64,000 nucleotides of DNA, from NCBI RefSeq assembly GCF_963259705.1, contig NC_081842.1, positions 60,276,787 through 60,340,786 of the forward strand, given 5' to 3'. Shown here in pieces: positions 22,285 to 34,007 of this stretch (positions are counted from its first letter, which is position 1; each line of letters begins with the position of its first letter). The notes beneath the pieces are model-generated. The model worked only from the letters and a program-made list of their open reading frames with translations, made no database searches and had not been told where the DNA came from. This stretch comes from Myotis daubentonii (Eukaryota > Chordata > Mammalia > Chiroptera > Vespertilionidae). The position numbers and the translations under genes are program-made.

Positions 22285-23755
22285 TAGAAGTAATTATTTC
22301 ACTAGGTTAAGAGGATTAAGAAAACCTTGACCAACAGACTTGGTATTGAATTAGCTTTGTTGCTGATCCCCCAATGTTCTTTCGTCCTGGTTCCTCGAAA
22401 TCAACCTGAGTATCTGATTATTATCACTATCATAGTTACTCTTGCATCTCTCTTGCCTCTCTTCTTCCAGGTTCTGTAGCTTTCCTCTTGTATCTTAATA
22501 TCTGCCTATATTTGATCACACTAAAGCAAATAAATACATTTAGTGAAGTTGCCTTCAGTGACTATGCCCTATGCACTTGCCTGAATCTCCACCAGACTCA
22601 GTTAAGTTTCTTTGATTCATTCAACAGCCTGATCATCCTACTACCAAATACAATGTTCTCATCAAAATATATATTTGCTAAGGATATTATTTTACCTCAC
22701 ATACCTTTCTTATATTAAATAATATGTTTGCCAGTATAGGAATGACTAAAAATGAAGGGTTAGAAAATAGAAGTGAGACTACTCCAGAATTATAAAATAT
22801 CTGCAGTGATGCAAGTCAGATGATTTCTCTTCTGGAACTTAATTAAAATAACTAGTTTAGCTGATATCACACAGTTCAGGTAAAAAATCAGAGTATTATA
22901 AGCATCTTAGATCACTCAGTCTAATACATACACAACATAGTTTCCTATAGGATTTTAAAAAAATAGTTTTATTTTTAAAAATTGTTTTACTCCCACAGCA
23001 ACTGAATTTTTGTGTATTCACACAAAAATGCTAAATTGATATGCTGGGTTGAGCTCAAAAAAACAAAAATTACATCGTATCTTCTCTTCACCTGCTAGAG
23101 TTAAAAATGGCTGCCTGCTAGGGAATATTATGTGGAAGAAATAAAATCTGTATAGTTTCTCAAAATGGAGAAGGAAAAAAATGTGAATTATAACTAAATG
23201 GAGATAAGGTACAAATAAAACTAGCACAAAAATTGTTATACTTGCTATATTTGTTTTCAAGTATACTATTTCAAGTATAAAATTTTACTAAACAATAGAT
23301 ATTGTATATTATATATTACATAATTATATAACAATTTCAAATCATTTTGAATAAAAATTATATAACAAATTCAAATCAACAAAGATGAATTGTTGGCTAT
23401 TGATCAACAAGAAAAAATTCTCTTATGGAGTTATTAAAGCAGGCCTGTTTAGCAACATATTCTAGCAACTTCAACTACTTTAGAAGTAGCTAAAAGAGAA
23501 AAAAGTAGCCTCGAGTAGCTATTACCTAGAGCTTGCCTGGAACTAATAGCTAGGCTATAGTGTTCTCCTATGGAATATGAACAATTTCACAGAAAACCAT
23601 CAAACAAGGCTCCTCTATGATCATATTGAAGCAAGACAAAAACAGAACCACTACAGGATCATGTCTGGGTACTGATAAATGTAAGAACATTGTGTAAACT
23701 ACACTAATGATTAAATGTGTTCCCCTAATCCAACTAACATAACTGCTACTTCTTT
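22285..23755. other. Intronic DNA, no gene or named repeat seen
   Basis: AT-rich. The small open frames here have no recognisable content and no splice or homology support. Confidence 0.5.
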
Positions 23756-23759
23756 AGTA

Positions 23760-24005
23760 ATTATAGCTTTAGCCCATGCTGTTCCTCTTGCCTCCTAGAT
23801 AAATATTCTTAGGCTACAAAATGATAGAACTATCCCCTACTTTCTGACAACACTCAATTATGCCTCTTTGAACTTTCTTAAAATCACCTAAAACAGGCCC
23901 AAATCTTGTAACAACCTCCTTCTTAACACCCTCTTACAGAGACGTATCATGGTTCCTTTTGGTGTGCAATCTCCCTTGATGTAATAAACCCAACTTTGTC
24001 TGACT
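23760..24005 (+). mobile_element. Possible solo LTR remnant
   Basis: It ends with a TTTTGGTGTGCAATCTCCCT and TGTAATAAACCC polyadenylation-type segment, as in the 3' half of retroviral-type LTRs. Family not determined. Confidence 0.35.
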
Positions 24006-24009
24006 ACAG

Positions 24010-24636
24010 ATTTGCAATAGTTGGTTGATGGGCAGAGGCACTGCATTTCCTTTTAAATATTCCAAAATCCACCCTACACATTATTTTGACCAGTCTTTTT
24101 AGCCTGATAATTAAATCACTATGATATTGGCATAAGAATAGGCAGAAAGATGGAAGAACATTGTTAACCCAGGTACAAATCCTAGTGCATAACAAAAGTT
24201 ATTATATGACAAAGGAGTATCACAACCACTGGAAAAATAATCAGTTAATAAATGGCATGATAAAATTGATTTGGCTACTTGAAAAAATTATTTTAGAGTT
24301 ACACTGTAACTCTAAAACAAATTCTGTTTGGATTTTTAAAAAAGTTAAAAGATCAAAGAAACAAAGATAAAAGTAAATAGAAATGAGTATTTAATCAAAA
24401 CTCTACATTTTAGAGACATTTCCTTGCTTAGGAGATAAAAAGGCAGGGATCAAAGACTTAACTATACAAAAAAAAAACTATAATTGTCACTCTAACCAAA
24501 TCTTTAATAAAGATCAGTATTTTGACAATTATGTAGGAGCAAAAAACTCAATATTGTCTCATGGGAAAAACTCAACTTAAAAGCTTCTGCCAGTACTTGA
24601 ACTTTTTAATGGATACAAAGTTATTAAACTAATATA
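24010..24636. other. Intronic DNA, nothing recognised
   Basis: No gene or clear repeat. A short inverted repeat TAGAGTTACACTGTAACTCT lies at about 24294-24313. Confidence 0.4.
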
Positions 24637-25290
24637 TAGAGAGAAACCAAGATGGTGGCATAGGTAAACACTGGAAATTGCTGCTTTGCACAACCACTTC
24701 AAAAATACAACTAAAAGACAAAACGAACATCATCCAGAACCACAGGGAGGCTGGCTGAGTGAAAATTCTACAACTAGAAGGAAAGAGAAAAGCACAGAGA
24801 CTCAGAGGAGGTGCGGAAGTAAAGTGCAGAGGTACGGAGGCGCACGTGGAAAGGGCTGGCAACTGAGGACAGGATTGTCTTTTTCAATTCGGAGGGAGTC
24901 TCAGGCTCCTGACTGCTCTGAACTCCAATTCCGGGCGAGTCTCTGGGGACCCAGACTCATACAGAGAAAAACTGGACTGTCTGGCATCGGTCAGAACTTG
25001 AGGGCGGCTTTCTCTCAGAGGTGCTTGCAGCGATGACCCAGATACTAAGAAGCGGGGCCTCTTAGGATAGGACTGGGGAGCAGCCATAGCTGCTTGCTCC
25101 ACCCTGTTGATCCCTTGAGACCCCGCCCCACCCAAGCTGTGTGCAGAGGCTTTTGCATATGAAAGGCCTGGCCCTTTGAAATCTGAAAATTACCTAACAA
25201 ACTGCAGCTGGGTCAGAGAAAGCCAGAACATCCAAAAGAAGGCCCAAGGCCCTACAGCAGCTTGCATTGCTTCATAGCTGGGCTCCTGAA
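24637..25290 (+). mobile_element. LINE 5'-UTR fragment (same family as 10853-11640)
   Basis: It starts GAGAGAAACCAAGATGGTGGC and parallels the HAL1-like element's 5' UTR, including the TTTTGCATATGAAAGGCCTGGCC block. It ends before ORF1. 5'-only LINE fragments are unusual, because reverse transcription normally loses the 5' end. Confidence 0.75.
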
Positions 25291-26115
25291 TACAACTGTC
25301 ATACTAAATAGAACAACAACCCAATTTTACTGACAATATACTTGCACCAAAGACCTTTCATGAGAAAACGTGATTGTTCTTTATGGTAACTTAAAAAAGT
25401 AATAAATATACTCCCTACAACTCTATAATCCCTTACTCAAGCCTGTCCCTGTACCTTAGGATAAGCAAAGTAGAAAGCCTAGAGTAGGCTTTGATTCCTG
25501 GTTCTTAAAATTTTTTAAATTTTAATTCTATTTGATTCTTAAATTTTTCTGGTTTACATCCATTACTTTTCTTAAAGATCCCCTTCCTCTATTGTTCATT
25601 TTAGTAACAGAAGCATGAAGTCCTTGTCAGATATTTTATCTATAAGTTATCTATAAGTGTCAACTGTACTACCTTCTACTTTACCAGTTTAGAAGTATAC
25701 AATGAGACAAGTACACCCATCTCAGGGAACCTTGTACAGTTCTTTTAATGAATGAAAATTGGGAAAATTAGGAATTGTGTTAATAGTCTTGTGCCAATCT
25801 CATTTATAGACCCTCCCAAGTACAATGATGTAAAATTAGAAGAATGTGAAGATAATGGAAAACCTGAAGAGATGATAGTCAAGGATATCTAGGTACTTAA
25901 TTTCCTTTCATCATTCAGGGTCCTGGAAAACCCAACTCTTCACAGTCTACACCTGCTTCTGATTTTATACATCGTTATCTGGAAATATCTGATACTATGT
26001 GTGGTATGAGGATCATGATTACAAATTTATTTCCCTGAATAAGTTATACTACTTATCTACATATTGGTTCTGACCATAACCATTTATATAAAAAAAAATA
26101 GTTTAAAAGTGTTGA
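25291..26115. other. Intronic DNA, nothing recognised
   Basis: Repeat-poor by eye. No exon with splice support. Confidence 0.4.
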
Positions 26116-26119
26116 TGAA

Positions 26120-26128
26120 GGGGGGGGG

Positions 26129-26181
<53 letters not shown>

Positions 26182-26251
26182 AAGAGAAGAGAAGAGAAGA
26201 GAAGAGAAGAGAAGAGAAGAGAAGAGAAGAGAAGAGAAGAGAAGAGAAGAG
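26120..26251 (+). repeat. Compound (G)n-(GA)n-(GAGAA)n microsatellite
   Basis: A G run is followed by about 22 GA units and then about 14 AGAGA/GAAGA pentamers. Confidence 0.95.
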
Positions 26252-26626
26252 ATATATGTTGAGGAATAGTGAATTGCCTAATTTAAGTTTGCTCAAAACT
26301 TTGGGGATTATGCCATGTGGTTCTGGTGATACATTTAGTTTTGTCTATTTTGTTAATTTGGGTTAAACTATCCCTAGAAAATCCCATGTGTTTGTCACTG
26401 TCTATCTAATACATCTGAATTGTTCCCCTAAAAAGATAATTGGAAAACAAGAATGTTTCTAATATCTTCCTCAGTAAAAACTAAAGTAAACCTAAATGAA
26501 TCTTTCTATAATCTCCTTTTCCATATCTTTTTGAAAATTATATACCACGTTCCTAAACTGTTGACACTCTTTCACTGAATGATTTCTTGTTTTTATGTAA
26601 TATAAAATTTATTTAATGAAAACATT

Positions 26627-26849
26627 TTTTGCCAGTGTGGCTCAGTTGGTTGGAGTGTCAACCCATACACCAAAAAGTTGTGTTCAATTTCAGGTTAGGG
26701 CACATACCTAGGTTTTGGGTTTGACCCCAGCCCATGCAGGAGGCAACCAATCGATGTTTCTCTTCACATCAATATTTCACTCTCTCTCCAACCCAACTCC
26801 TCTTTCTAAAAATCAATGAATGTGACCTCACATAAGGATTAAAAATATC
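26627..26849 (+). mobile_element. Ves SINE (divergent)
   Basis: TTGCCAGTGTGGCTCAG head and a CCTCACATAAGGATTAA tail. More diverged than the neighbouring copies. Confidence 0.88.
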
Positions 26850-26873
26850 TACGTTGCTCTTAACATATTACTC

Positions 26874-27145
26874 TAGCGATTTTCAACCTTATTCATCTCA
26901 TGGCATACATAAACTACTAAAATTCTGAGGCACGCCAAAAAATATATATTTTTTGCCAATCTCACACAGAAAATAGGTATAATTTTTATTAATTCACATC
27001 AGATAGCTACTGTTGTCATTTTTTTATTTGACAATCTAAGGGTGATTGTCAAATGAAAAAAATTTGAGGTCAGTATCCCTGACTAAACAGTCAGGTATTG
27101 CATATTTTTAAAAAATTCTTACAGCATGCCAGTTGAAAATCACTG
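26874..27145 (+). mobile_element. Non-autonomous hAT element
   Basis: Terminal repeats AGCGATTTTCAACC and GTTGAAAATCACTG. The internal CTCATGGCATACATAAACTA and CACGCCAAAAAATATAT match the reverse copy at 53851-54163. No transposase. Confidence 0.75.
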
Positions 27146-27162
27146 CTCTATCAGTTCCTTGC

Positions 27163-28230
27163 TCTCATTTATTCATTCTTCATTCATTTATTCAACAAAT
27201 ATATGACTATCTTCTATGTGGCAGGCACTACTCTATGAATTGGTAAGATAGTTATGAACACAATAAAGCCCTGACCTCATGGAGTTATCCTATATAATAA
27301 ACGGCTAATATGCAAATCGACCAAACAGCTAAACAACTGGTCACTATGACACCTAGTGATCACCAGGGGGCAGACGCTCAATGCAGGAACTGCCCCCTGG
27401 TGGTCAGTGTGCTCCCACAGGGAGAGCACTGCTCAGCCAAAAGCCAGGCTCACAGCTGGTGAGCACAGCAGCAGTGGTAGGAGCCTCTCCTGCTTCCACA
27501 GCAGCACTAAAGACATCTCCCGAGGGCTCCTGGACTGTGAGAGGGCACAGGCTGGGCTGAGGGACCCCCCCCCCCATGAATTTTGTGCACCGGGCCTCTA
27601 GTATTATAATAAAAGCAACAAATAAATACATAACTTAATAACAGGTAGCTATAAGTGTTATCAAGAAAAAGTAATTAGGAGAATAAAGGGAGTGAACAGT
27701 GATCAATGAAAATCTCTCTTAAAAGTTAACAGCTGAACTAAGAACTGAGAAATGCAAAAGAGACAAGTAATATAATCATTTGGGGGGAGGAAGGAAGTGC
27801 TCCATGTAAAGAAAACAACAAAATGCAAAAAATTTTAGGCAGGAATCATATCTGAGAAGTAATAATGTAGTTGGTAAAGTAAGTAACAGAAAGAAGAATT
27901 GAAAATAATGTTTTCTTAGTAGCCAGATCATAGTACTTTATAAGGCATAGGACTCACGGTTTTATTTTGAAGAGAAATGAAAAACCACAAAAGTTCTGGC
28001 AAAAATTGCATGATATGATTTAAAGTTTAAAAAGGTTCTTCCTCAGAGAGCAGTAATTTTTTTCTATTATTAGATGAGACTGTGGTGTAACCTGAGTTAA
28101 AGCAGGGAAAACAATTAGAGTAATAGAACAGGTAAGAGATGTGGTGGAAATGAAGAGGTATAGTCACACTTGTAGGAAGAGTCAACAAAATAGTTATCTT
28201 CTGAAAGTTTCTGTTTACTGAGGAACTTAC
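27163..28230 (-). mobile_element. L2 LINE 3' end, antisense, split by a Helitron
   Basis: It starts with the antisense L2 terminus TTCATTTATTCAACAAATAT and GTGGCAGGCACTACTCTATG. It proceeds through typical L2 antisense sequence to GATATGATTTAAAGTTTAAAA. The Helitron at 27288-27601 interrupts it. Confidence 0.65.
27288..27601 (+). mobile_element. Non-autonomous Helitron with two convergent CTCF-like motifs
   Basis: TCCTATATAATAAACGGC start and TTTTGTGCACCGGGCCTCTAG end. TCACCAGGGGGCAG at 27360-27373 and CTGCCCCCTGGTGG at 27390-27403 face each other. Confidence 0.92.
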
Positions 28231-28245
28231 CATGTTGCCTTTTTA

Positions 28246-28460
28246 TTTATTTTTATTTTTAAAAATATGTTTTTGATTTCAGAAAGCGAAAAGGAGAGAG
28301 AGACAGAAATATTAATGATAAGAATTTCCATCAACTGCCTTCTGCATACCCCCTACTGGGATCAAGCCCACAATCCCGGCATGTGCCCTGACCAGGAATC
28401 AAACTTTGACTTCCTGGTTTATAGGTCAATGCTCAACCTCTGACCCACACCCACCAGGCA
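28246..28460 (-). mobile_element. Ves SINE
   Basis: Flanked by ACCAYRTTGCCTTTTT-like duplications. Older, with several mutations. Confidence 0.9.
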
Positions 28461-28539
28461 CCACATTGCCTTTTTTAAATAAGATGAAACAAAAAAAGTA
28501 CTGGATTTGAGAATCGAAGAATAGTATGTTAAACTTAGC

Positions 28540-28700
28540 TATGTCTCTTACCAACTTAGAGAGCTAAGGATATCACTTAAATTCTCTGGCCTCAGATGTC
28601 TTATCAATAAAATAAAAATATTATCACTTTTCTTGCCTTCCTTATCAGACTGTTATGAAGGTCAAATGGGATATCTTACAGATTAAGCTCTGTAATTTAT
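28540..28700 (+). mobile_element. MIR SINE remnant
   Basis: It follows the MIR order: TCACTTAAATTCTCTGGCCTC, CAATAAAATAAAAATATTATC, CTGTTATGAAGGTCAAATGG. Confidence 0.65.
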
Positions 28701-28814
28701 CCATTCTCTTTGTAAAACACAGATTGACATATTGAATGCTTGAAACTAGTCACAGTTACAATACTCACACTCCCCTGCTCCTAGCCTAATTAGGTGTGGG
28801 TCAGTTAACTATAG

Positions 28815-28945
28815 AGATGAATAGATAGATATAGATATAGATGATATAGATATAGATATAGATATAGATATAGATATAGATATAGATATAGATATAGAGA
28901 TATAGATATAGATGATATATAGATATATAGATAGATAGATAGAGA
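28815..28945 (+). repeat. (ATAGAT)n/(GATA)n microsatellite
   Basis: About 115 bp of imperfect GATATA/GATA units. Confidence 0.93.
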
Positions 28946-29079
28946 CATTGAGATAGAGAGAGAGATAATTTGATCCCGTAAGGGGTAGAGCCAGAAATCT
29001 TTCTCTTAGACAGTCGAGAACCACTGGCCTGTTAGGTAATGAGCACCCTAACGATGATAAGGAAACAAAATATTATTTG

Positions 29080-30450
29080 CTTCTCAAAGAGCTTTTAGTA
29101 TAATGACCGTAACAAATAAAATTTTGAATCATAACAAGGTGCTAAATTCACTCTACAGGTATATGCCAGGAGCTATAGGAAAACAAAAGGAAAAAACTAA
29201 CTCTATCCAGGAAAGTAATTGTCTGAACTGGTTTCATGGAAGTGGTGTTTGAACCATGAAGTAAAGGGTAACTGGGACTTCTCCAATTATACTCAAGTTG
29301 GAAGAGATATTCTAGTCAGAAGCAAAAGATTGAGAAAAGGCATTGAGATATGAGAAAATATGGTGCTTTCAGGAAATACAATATGCTTAGGGAATCAAGG
29401 AAATGAGGATGGAAAAATAAACAGGAGCCCCTTCTGTGTAAAGATACACAGATAAAGTTAAGTAATTAGAATTTTATTGTATAAAACAATAGTTTCAAAC
29501 TGTGTTTCATAGAATTCAAATTCATAAAAGGCAGTTCATGCATTTCACAAATATCTGAACAACATGGGCATGTTTGGTTTTCTGATCTTGAACCAAAATT
29601 ACTTCTACCATTTTTTTTGTGTGTGTGTTTTAACATCCTATAGATGTGACAGTAGCAGTAGCTTTATATTTTTATTTTTTTAAGGCTAGTAAATGTCCTA
29701 CTACCTGCGTATGGATAATATTACACAAGAACCAATAATTATAATAATATAATATAGATTATACTAGAGGTCCAGTGCATGAATTCGTGCATGGGTGGGG
29801 TCTGGCCAGCCTGCCCTGATGGGAGCCCATCAGTTGGGCCAGCTGCGGGGAGGGGCCGCGGGCCACTGGCCAGCCGGCCCCGCCCCCAATCAGGGTGTTG
29901 GGGGCTGATCAGGGGCCAGGCCGGCCAGAGGGGAGGGGGGCTGATTGGGGCCCGGATCAGGCTGGTTGGCTGCCACAGTGTGTATCATAGCCACCAGTCA
30001 TTCTGGTCATTCTGGTCATTCTGCTGTTCTGGTCGCTGGGCTTTTATATAGAGAGAGATAATTTATTATTATTTACTTTTAAATGTGTGCCAATTAACTA
30101 CCGTATTTATTTAATAATTGTTATTTACTGGGGTTTCACATAAGACTTGTCACTGCTCTAGGGAAACCAACACAATTTTTATTAGAGAAATGATGTAATT
30201 AACATTATAATTCAGAAATAACCTCTACAATAACAAAATGAATTAGAATAGGGTAAAACAAGAGGTGAGAAGATCAGTTAGAAAGTGATTTCAAGAAACC
30301 AAGGAAGAAAAATTATGGGATGACAAGTACTAGAGATGGTGAAACAGAATAGATAGGATTTAACAACTAATCAGATAATAGAAAGGAGAATGGTTTGCAA
30401 AAAAAAGCAGATTCTAGATTTATACTTTAATTTTGACCACGTTGAAAAGG
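29080..30450 (-). mobile_element. L2 LINE remnant, antisense, split by a Helitron
   Basis: Weak but ordered similarity to antisense L2 (GTTTGAACCATGAAGTAAAGG, ATTCTAGTCAGAAGCAAAAG, then AGATCAGTTAGAAAGTGATT). The 29764-30053 Helitron lies within it. Confidence 0.45.
29764..30053 (-). mobile_element. Non-autonomous Helitron
   Basis: Reverse 3' end CTAGAGGTCCAGTGCATGAA with a GAATTC-centred stem. It ends GGGCTTTTATATAGAGAGA. A TCATTCTGG motif is repeated three times near the 5' end (29996-30025). Confidence 0.88.
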
Positions 30451-30880
30451 TAGAAGTACCCAGAAAGTTCCAACTGTTTAGTACTCAGAGTGTCCTTTGC
30501 ACATTTAATCAGTGAGTCCAAATGAAGTCCCCATTTTAGTAAAAGTTCTAATTTTGGAATTTCCTTAATCTGTTTTTATATATATTTATTATAGTCCAAA
30601 TAACCTAAAGCACAATCATATAACGAGTTTGTATAATTAACTATATTCCTATCCAAAGATGTCATAGTACTTTCGCCAATTAGTAAGATTTCAATACTAT
30701 GAGTGTTAACTTACATAGCTATCGATCCTTTATAATTTCTTTTAAAATTGTTATCTAATATTATTATATCCCACTGGTGATAGTCATTCCACTAAGAAGG
30801 TGACTTTAAAACTTTAACAATAAATATACAATGCATCACCTTTTCCAATTTATACATTGCCTTCACCTAATTGTCTCCTT
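30451..30880. other. Intronic DNA, nothing recognised
   Basis: AT-rich, with no gene or named repeat. Confidence 0.4.
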
Positions 30881-30996
30881 TCATCTTCCTTATAACCTTC
30901 TAAAGAGAGAAGAGCAGAAGTACATACTACCATATTACAGGTGAGAAAATCAAGGCTCAAGGCAGATAAATGTCTTCCGCAAGGTTATACGGCTGG

Positions 30997-31231
30997 GCCC
31001 TAACTGGTTTGGCTCAGTAGATAGAGCATCGGCCTGGGGACTGTAAAGGTCCCTGATTCAATTCCCGCCAAGGGCACATGCCTGGTTGTGGGCTCAATCC
31101 CCAGTCGGGGGTGTGCAGGAGGCAACCAATCAATGATTCTCTCTCATCATTGGTATTTCTCTCTCTCTCTCTCCCTCTCCCTCTCCCTTCCTCTCTGAAA
31201 TCAATAAAAATATATTTTTTAAAAAATATTA
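30997..31231 (+). mobile_element. Ves SINE
   Basis: GCCCTAACTGGTTTGGCTCAG head, CATCATTGG subtype. Inserted in MIR. Confidence 0.92.
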
Positions 31232-31233
31232 TA

Positions 31234-31459
31234 GCCCTAACCAGTTTGGCTTAGTGGACAGAGCGTCGGCCTGTGGACTCAAGGGTCCCAGGTTCCATTC
31301 TGGTCAAGGGCATGTACCTTGGTTGCGGGCACATACCCAGTGGGGAATGTGCAGGAGGCAGCTGATTGATGTTTCTCTCTCATCGATGTTTCTAATTCTC
31401 TATCCCTCTCCCTTCCTCTCTGTAAAAAATCAATAAAATATATTTTAAAAAAATAAAAC
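31234..31459 (+). mobile_element. Ves SINE (CATCGATGTTTCTAA subtype)
   Basis: Directly follows the previous SINE in the same direction. GTAAAAAATCAATAAAATAT tail. Confidence 0.92.
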
Positions 31460-31820
31460 AGATTACACAGCTGGCAAGTGGCAGAGCTTTACATAAAATA
31501 CAAATATTCTGATTCCAAGGCCAGCGCTCTTCCTACGACACCATGACTATCTCTTGTCTGAATAGGAAGGTGTCTATAACCCTATTTTCTTCTTTTGCAT
31601 TCACTCATTTCCCCTGAATATTTTTATTTAAAATCTTCTCTACAAGCTTTATAACTTCAACAACCCAATTCCATTGGTTTTAGAAGTCTACCTTTTCTAT
31701 GCCAAGTTTTCATCTACTAAAATCCTCCTCCATCACTACCACATTCATGAACTGAGAGAATTTGGAAATTTTTTTCATAATCTTGAAATGGAAAAAATAA
31801 TACATCAAAAATTAGAGAGA

Positions 31821-32010
31821 TCAACCAAAGGACTTGTATGCATGCATATAAGCATAACCAATGGACATAAGACACTGGGGGGTAGGGGAGGCCAGGGGAT
31901 TGTCAAGGGCAGGGGGGGAAAAAAGGAGACATATGTAATACTTTTTGTAATACTTTAAGCAATAAAAAAAAATAAAAATAAAAAAATAAAGTATTGAGTA
32001 CCACCCCCAA
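31821..32010 (+). mobile_element. HAL1-like LINE 3' end, 5'-truncated
   Basis: GATCAACCAAAGGACTTGTA to GGAGACATATGTAATACTTT and the poly(A). Flanked by AAAAATTAGAGA duplications, the mark of target-primed insertion. Confidence 0.85.
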
Positions 32011-32024
32011 AAAAAAAAAATTAG

Positions 32025-32388
32025 AGAAACAGGGCATAATTCCCTTGGCTAGTAGTCCAAATTTGGCCTCCAGGATTCTTTTACATATTTACCTCATACC
32101 ACTATTTAGCCCCTCCCTAATCTGAGCAAATATGTATTATTTCAAATTGAGAACAAAATTATATAAAATATACAAAATTTTGTACACAGTGTAGGCTATA
32201 ATTAAATCAGTTTATTTAATCTAATTATAAATACATTCCCTTTAATGTAAACTAATTTACATTTTAATAACTATAGATTTAATGTTTTATAACAATGCTA
32301 CTGGGAATAGAGACTAACACAATAATTGAAATTTATCTCATTATACACAATTTGTTTATTACAAAACTAATTTTAATTATTTTATTTT
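32025..32388. other. AT-rich intronic DNA, nothing recognised
   Basis: No gene or named repeat. Confidence 0.4.
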
Positions 32389-32389
32389 A

Positions 32390-32591
32390 TTTTTTTAAAT
32401 ATATTTTATTGACTTTTTACAGAGAGGAAGGGAAAGGGATAGAGAGTTAGAAACATCGATCAGCTGCCACCTGCACACTCCCTACTGGGGAAGTGCCCGC
32501 AACCAAGGTACATGCCCTTGACTGGAATCGAACCTGGGACCCTTGAGTCCACAGGCTGACGCTCTATCCACTGAGCCAAACCGGTTAGGGC
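32390..32591 (-). mobile_element. Ves SINE, one arm of an inverted pair
   Basis: Reverse head AAACCGGTTAGGGC at its right end. It faces the forward copy at 32622 with a 30-bp gap. Flanked by TAATTTTAATWATTTTA duplications. Confidence 0.93.
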
Positions 32592-32621
32592 TAATTTTAA
32601 TAATTTTAAAAGATTCTGTGG

Positions 32622-32837
32622 TGCCAAAACCGGTTTGGCTCAGTGGATAGAGCGTCGGCCTTCGGACTGAAGGGTCCCAGGTTCGATTCCGGTCAAGGGC
32701 ATGTACCTGGGTTGCGGGCACATCCCCAGTAGGAGATCTGCAGGAGGCGGCTGTTCGATGTTTCTCTCTCATCGATGTTTCTAACTATCTCTCTCCCTTC
32801 CTCTCTGTAAAAAATCAATAAAATATATTTTAAAAAA
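32622..32837 (+). mobile_element. Ves SINE, other arm of the inverted pair
   Basis: Perfect 14-bp AAAAGATTCTGTGG duplications (32608-32621 and 32838-32851). Low divergence, so a recent insertion. Confidence 0.95.
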
Positions 32838-32905
32838 AAAAGATTCTGTGGAAGTACAAAAAAATTTAATACTTAATTTCTGTGACTTCAAAATGTGCTG
32901 TTTCT

Positions 32906-33103
32906 GCCCTGGCCAGGTGGTTCCATGGGTTGAAGCATTGTCCTGCACACTAAAAGGTAGCGGGTTCGATTTCCAGTCAGTGTCTATACAGAAGGCAACT
33001 AATCTCACACATCAATGTTTCTCTCTCTCACTCTCCCTCTCTCTCCCCCTCTCTCTAAAATCAATAAAACAAAAACAAAGTGTATCTTTGGGTGAGGATT
33101 TTA
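32906..33103 (+). mobile_element. Ves SINE with internal deletion
   Basis: Head GCCCTGGCCAGGTGG and B box GGGTTCGATTTCC, then a jump to the distal part. Flanked by AAATKTRCTGTTTCT duplications. Confidence 0.88.
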
Positions 33104-33109
33104 AAAATT

Positions 33110-33895
33110 TACTGTTTCTTCTTATGTATTCAAACATACTTATAAAACTATATTCATCTAAATCATGTGAGTAATGTAATAGCTTTTTATTACACATGCC
33201 AGATCCTAGGACACCCCAAAAAAAGGAAAATAAAAATTATGTCACTTTGTTTCAGAAAATATAACAATGCCTGTTTTGTAAGTTCTCATCTCTCCCCATC
33301 AGAAACTCTCTTGTGATTTTCATTAGAAGTTCAACATTAAAGTATATTTACCAAAAATATTTCCCCACTAAACCAGAACACAGGCTACTTTTGACTTCTT
33401 CGAAGTATTAAAAGTTCCTACAGTTATTAAGCCCTGGGCATTTGTTAATTTGTTTAGAGTTTAAGACTCTGGGGTGTTTTTATTCAGATTTTAAACAATG
33501 AATTTAAAACAATGCCACAGATTTTTAAAATAGATGTATTCATCTAGCTATTATCTAATTAGCTCTAACATCATCCTAACAGCATTATTCATTTTACTGA
33601 ACAGTGAAATAAAATAACAATTAATTTATCTGAATAATATCACAGGACTATCCAGAATAACAATTTTTTCCTTCAATTTACAAATTCCACACGAATATTA
33701 CATTAAAAATGTTCTCCACTAGTGGGCCTTAACATTAACTTGCAAATTCTACTTTTTATGTTTGCATATTTCCCCCTTAAACTAACATTGTGCGGGGTTT
33801 TTAAGTTGATTCCTGGAATACCTTTATTAAATCAAACTGACCTATCCACACAGTTCTCTGTACCAGACTCTGATGCTGGCATCTCAACAATTTCC
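33110..33895. other. Intron 1 sequence near the first coding exon, nothing recognised
   Basis: AT-rich with no named repeat. It could contain intronic regulatory DNA. Confidence 0.4.
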
Positions 33896-33897
33896 AG

Positions 33898-33898
<1 letters not shown>

Positions 33899-33947
<49 letters not shown>
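33899..33947 (+). repeat. (TG)n microsatellite
   Basis: About 24 TG units, only about 60 bp from the donor of the first coding exon. In the transcript it reads (CA)n, a type of intronic element that can bind hnRNP L. Confidence 0.95.
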
Positions 33948-33949
<2 letters not shown>

Positions 33950-34007
33950 CACTCCCTCACACGGTACAATAAAGAAATAACGGGCTTTAAGCCAATTCAA
34001 AACTTAC

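Larger units (their letters stand above)
30885..31547 (-). mobile_element. MIR SINE split by two Ves SINEs
   Basis: Antisense MIR (AGGTGAGAAAATCAAGGCTC to CCAAGGCCAGCGCTCTTCC). It is interrupted at ACGGCTGG / ACAGCTGG, the target duplication of the inserted SINEs (30997-31459). Confidence 0.8.
2916..34007 (-). other. STXBP5L: STXBP5L intron 1 of the coding region, about 31.1 kb
   Basis: The intron is bounded by a consensus donor at 34007 (gtaagt) and a pyrimidine-rich acceptor at 2916 (minus-strand sense). Much of it is transposable elements: L1/HAL1, Ves SINEs, Helitrons, L2, MIR, hAT and a pogo-like MITE. I saw no further coding exon. An alternative or micro exon cannot be excluded from sequence alone. 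Confidence 0.9.
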
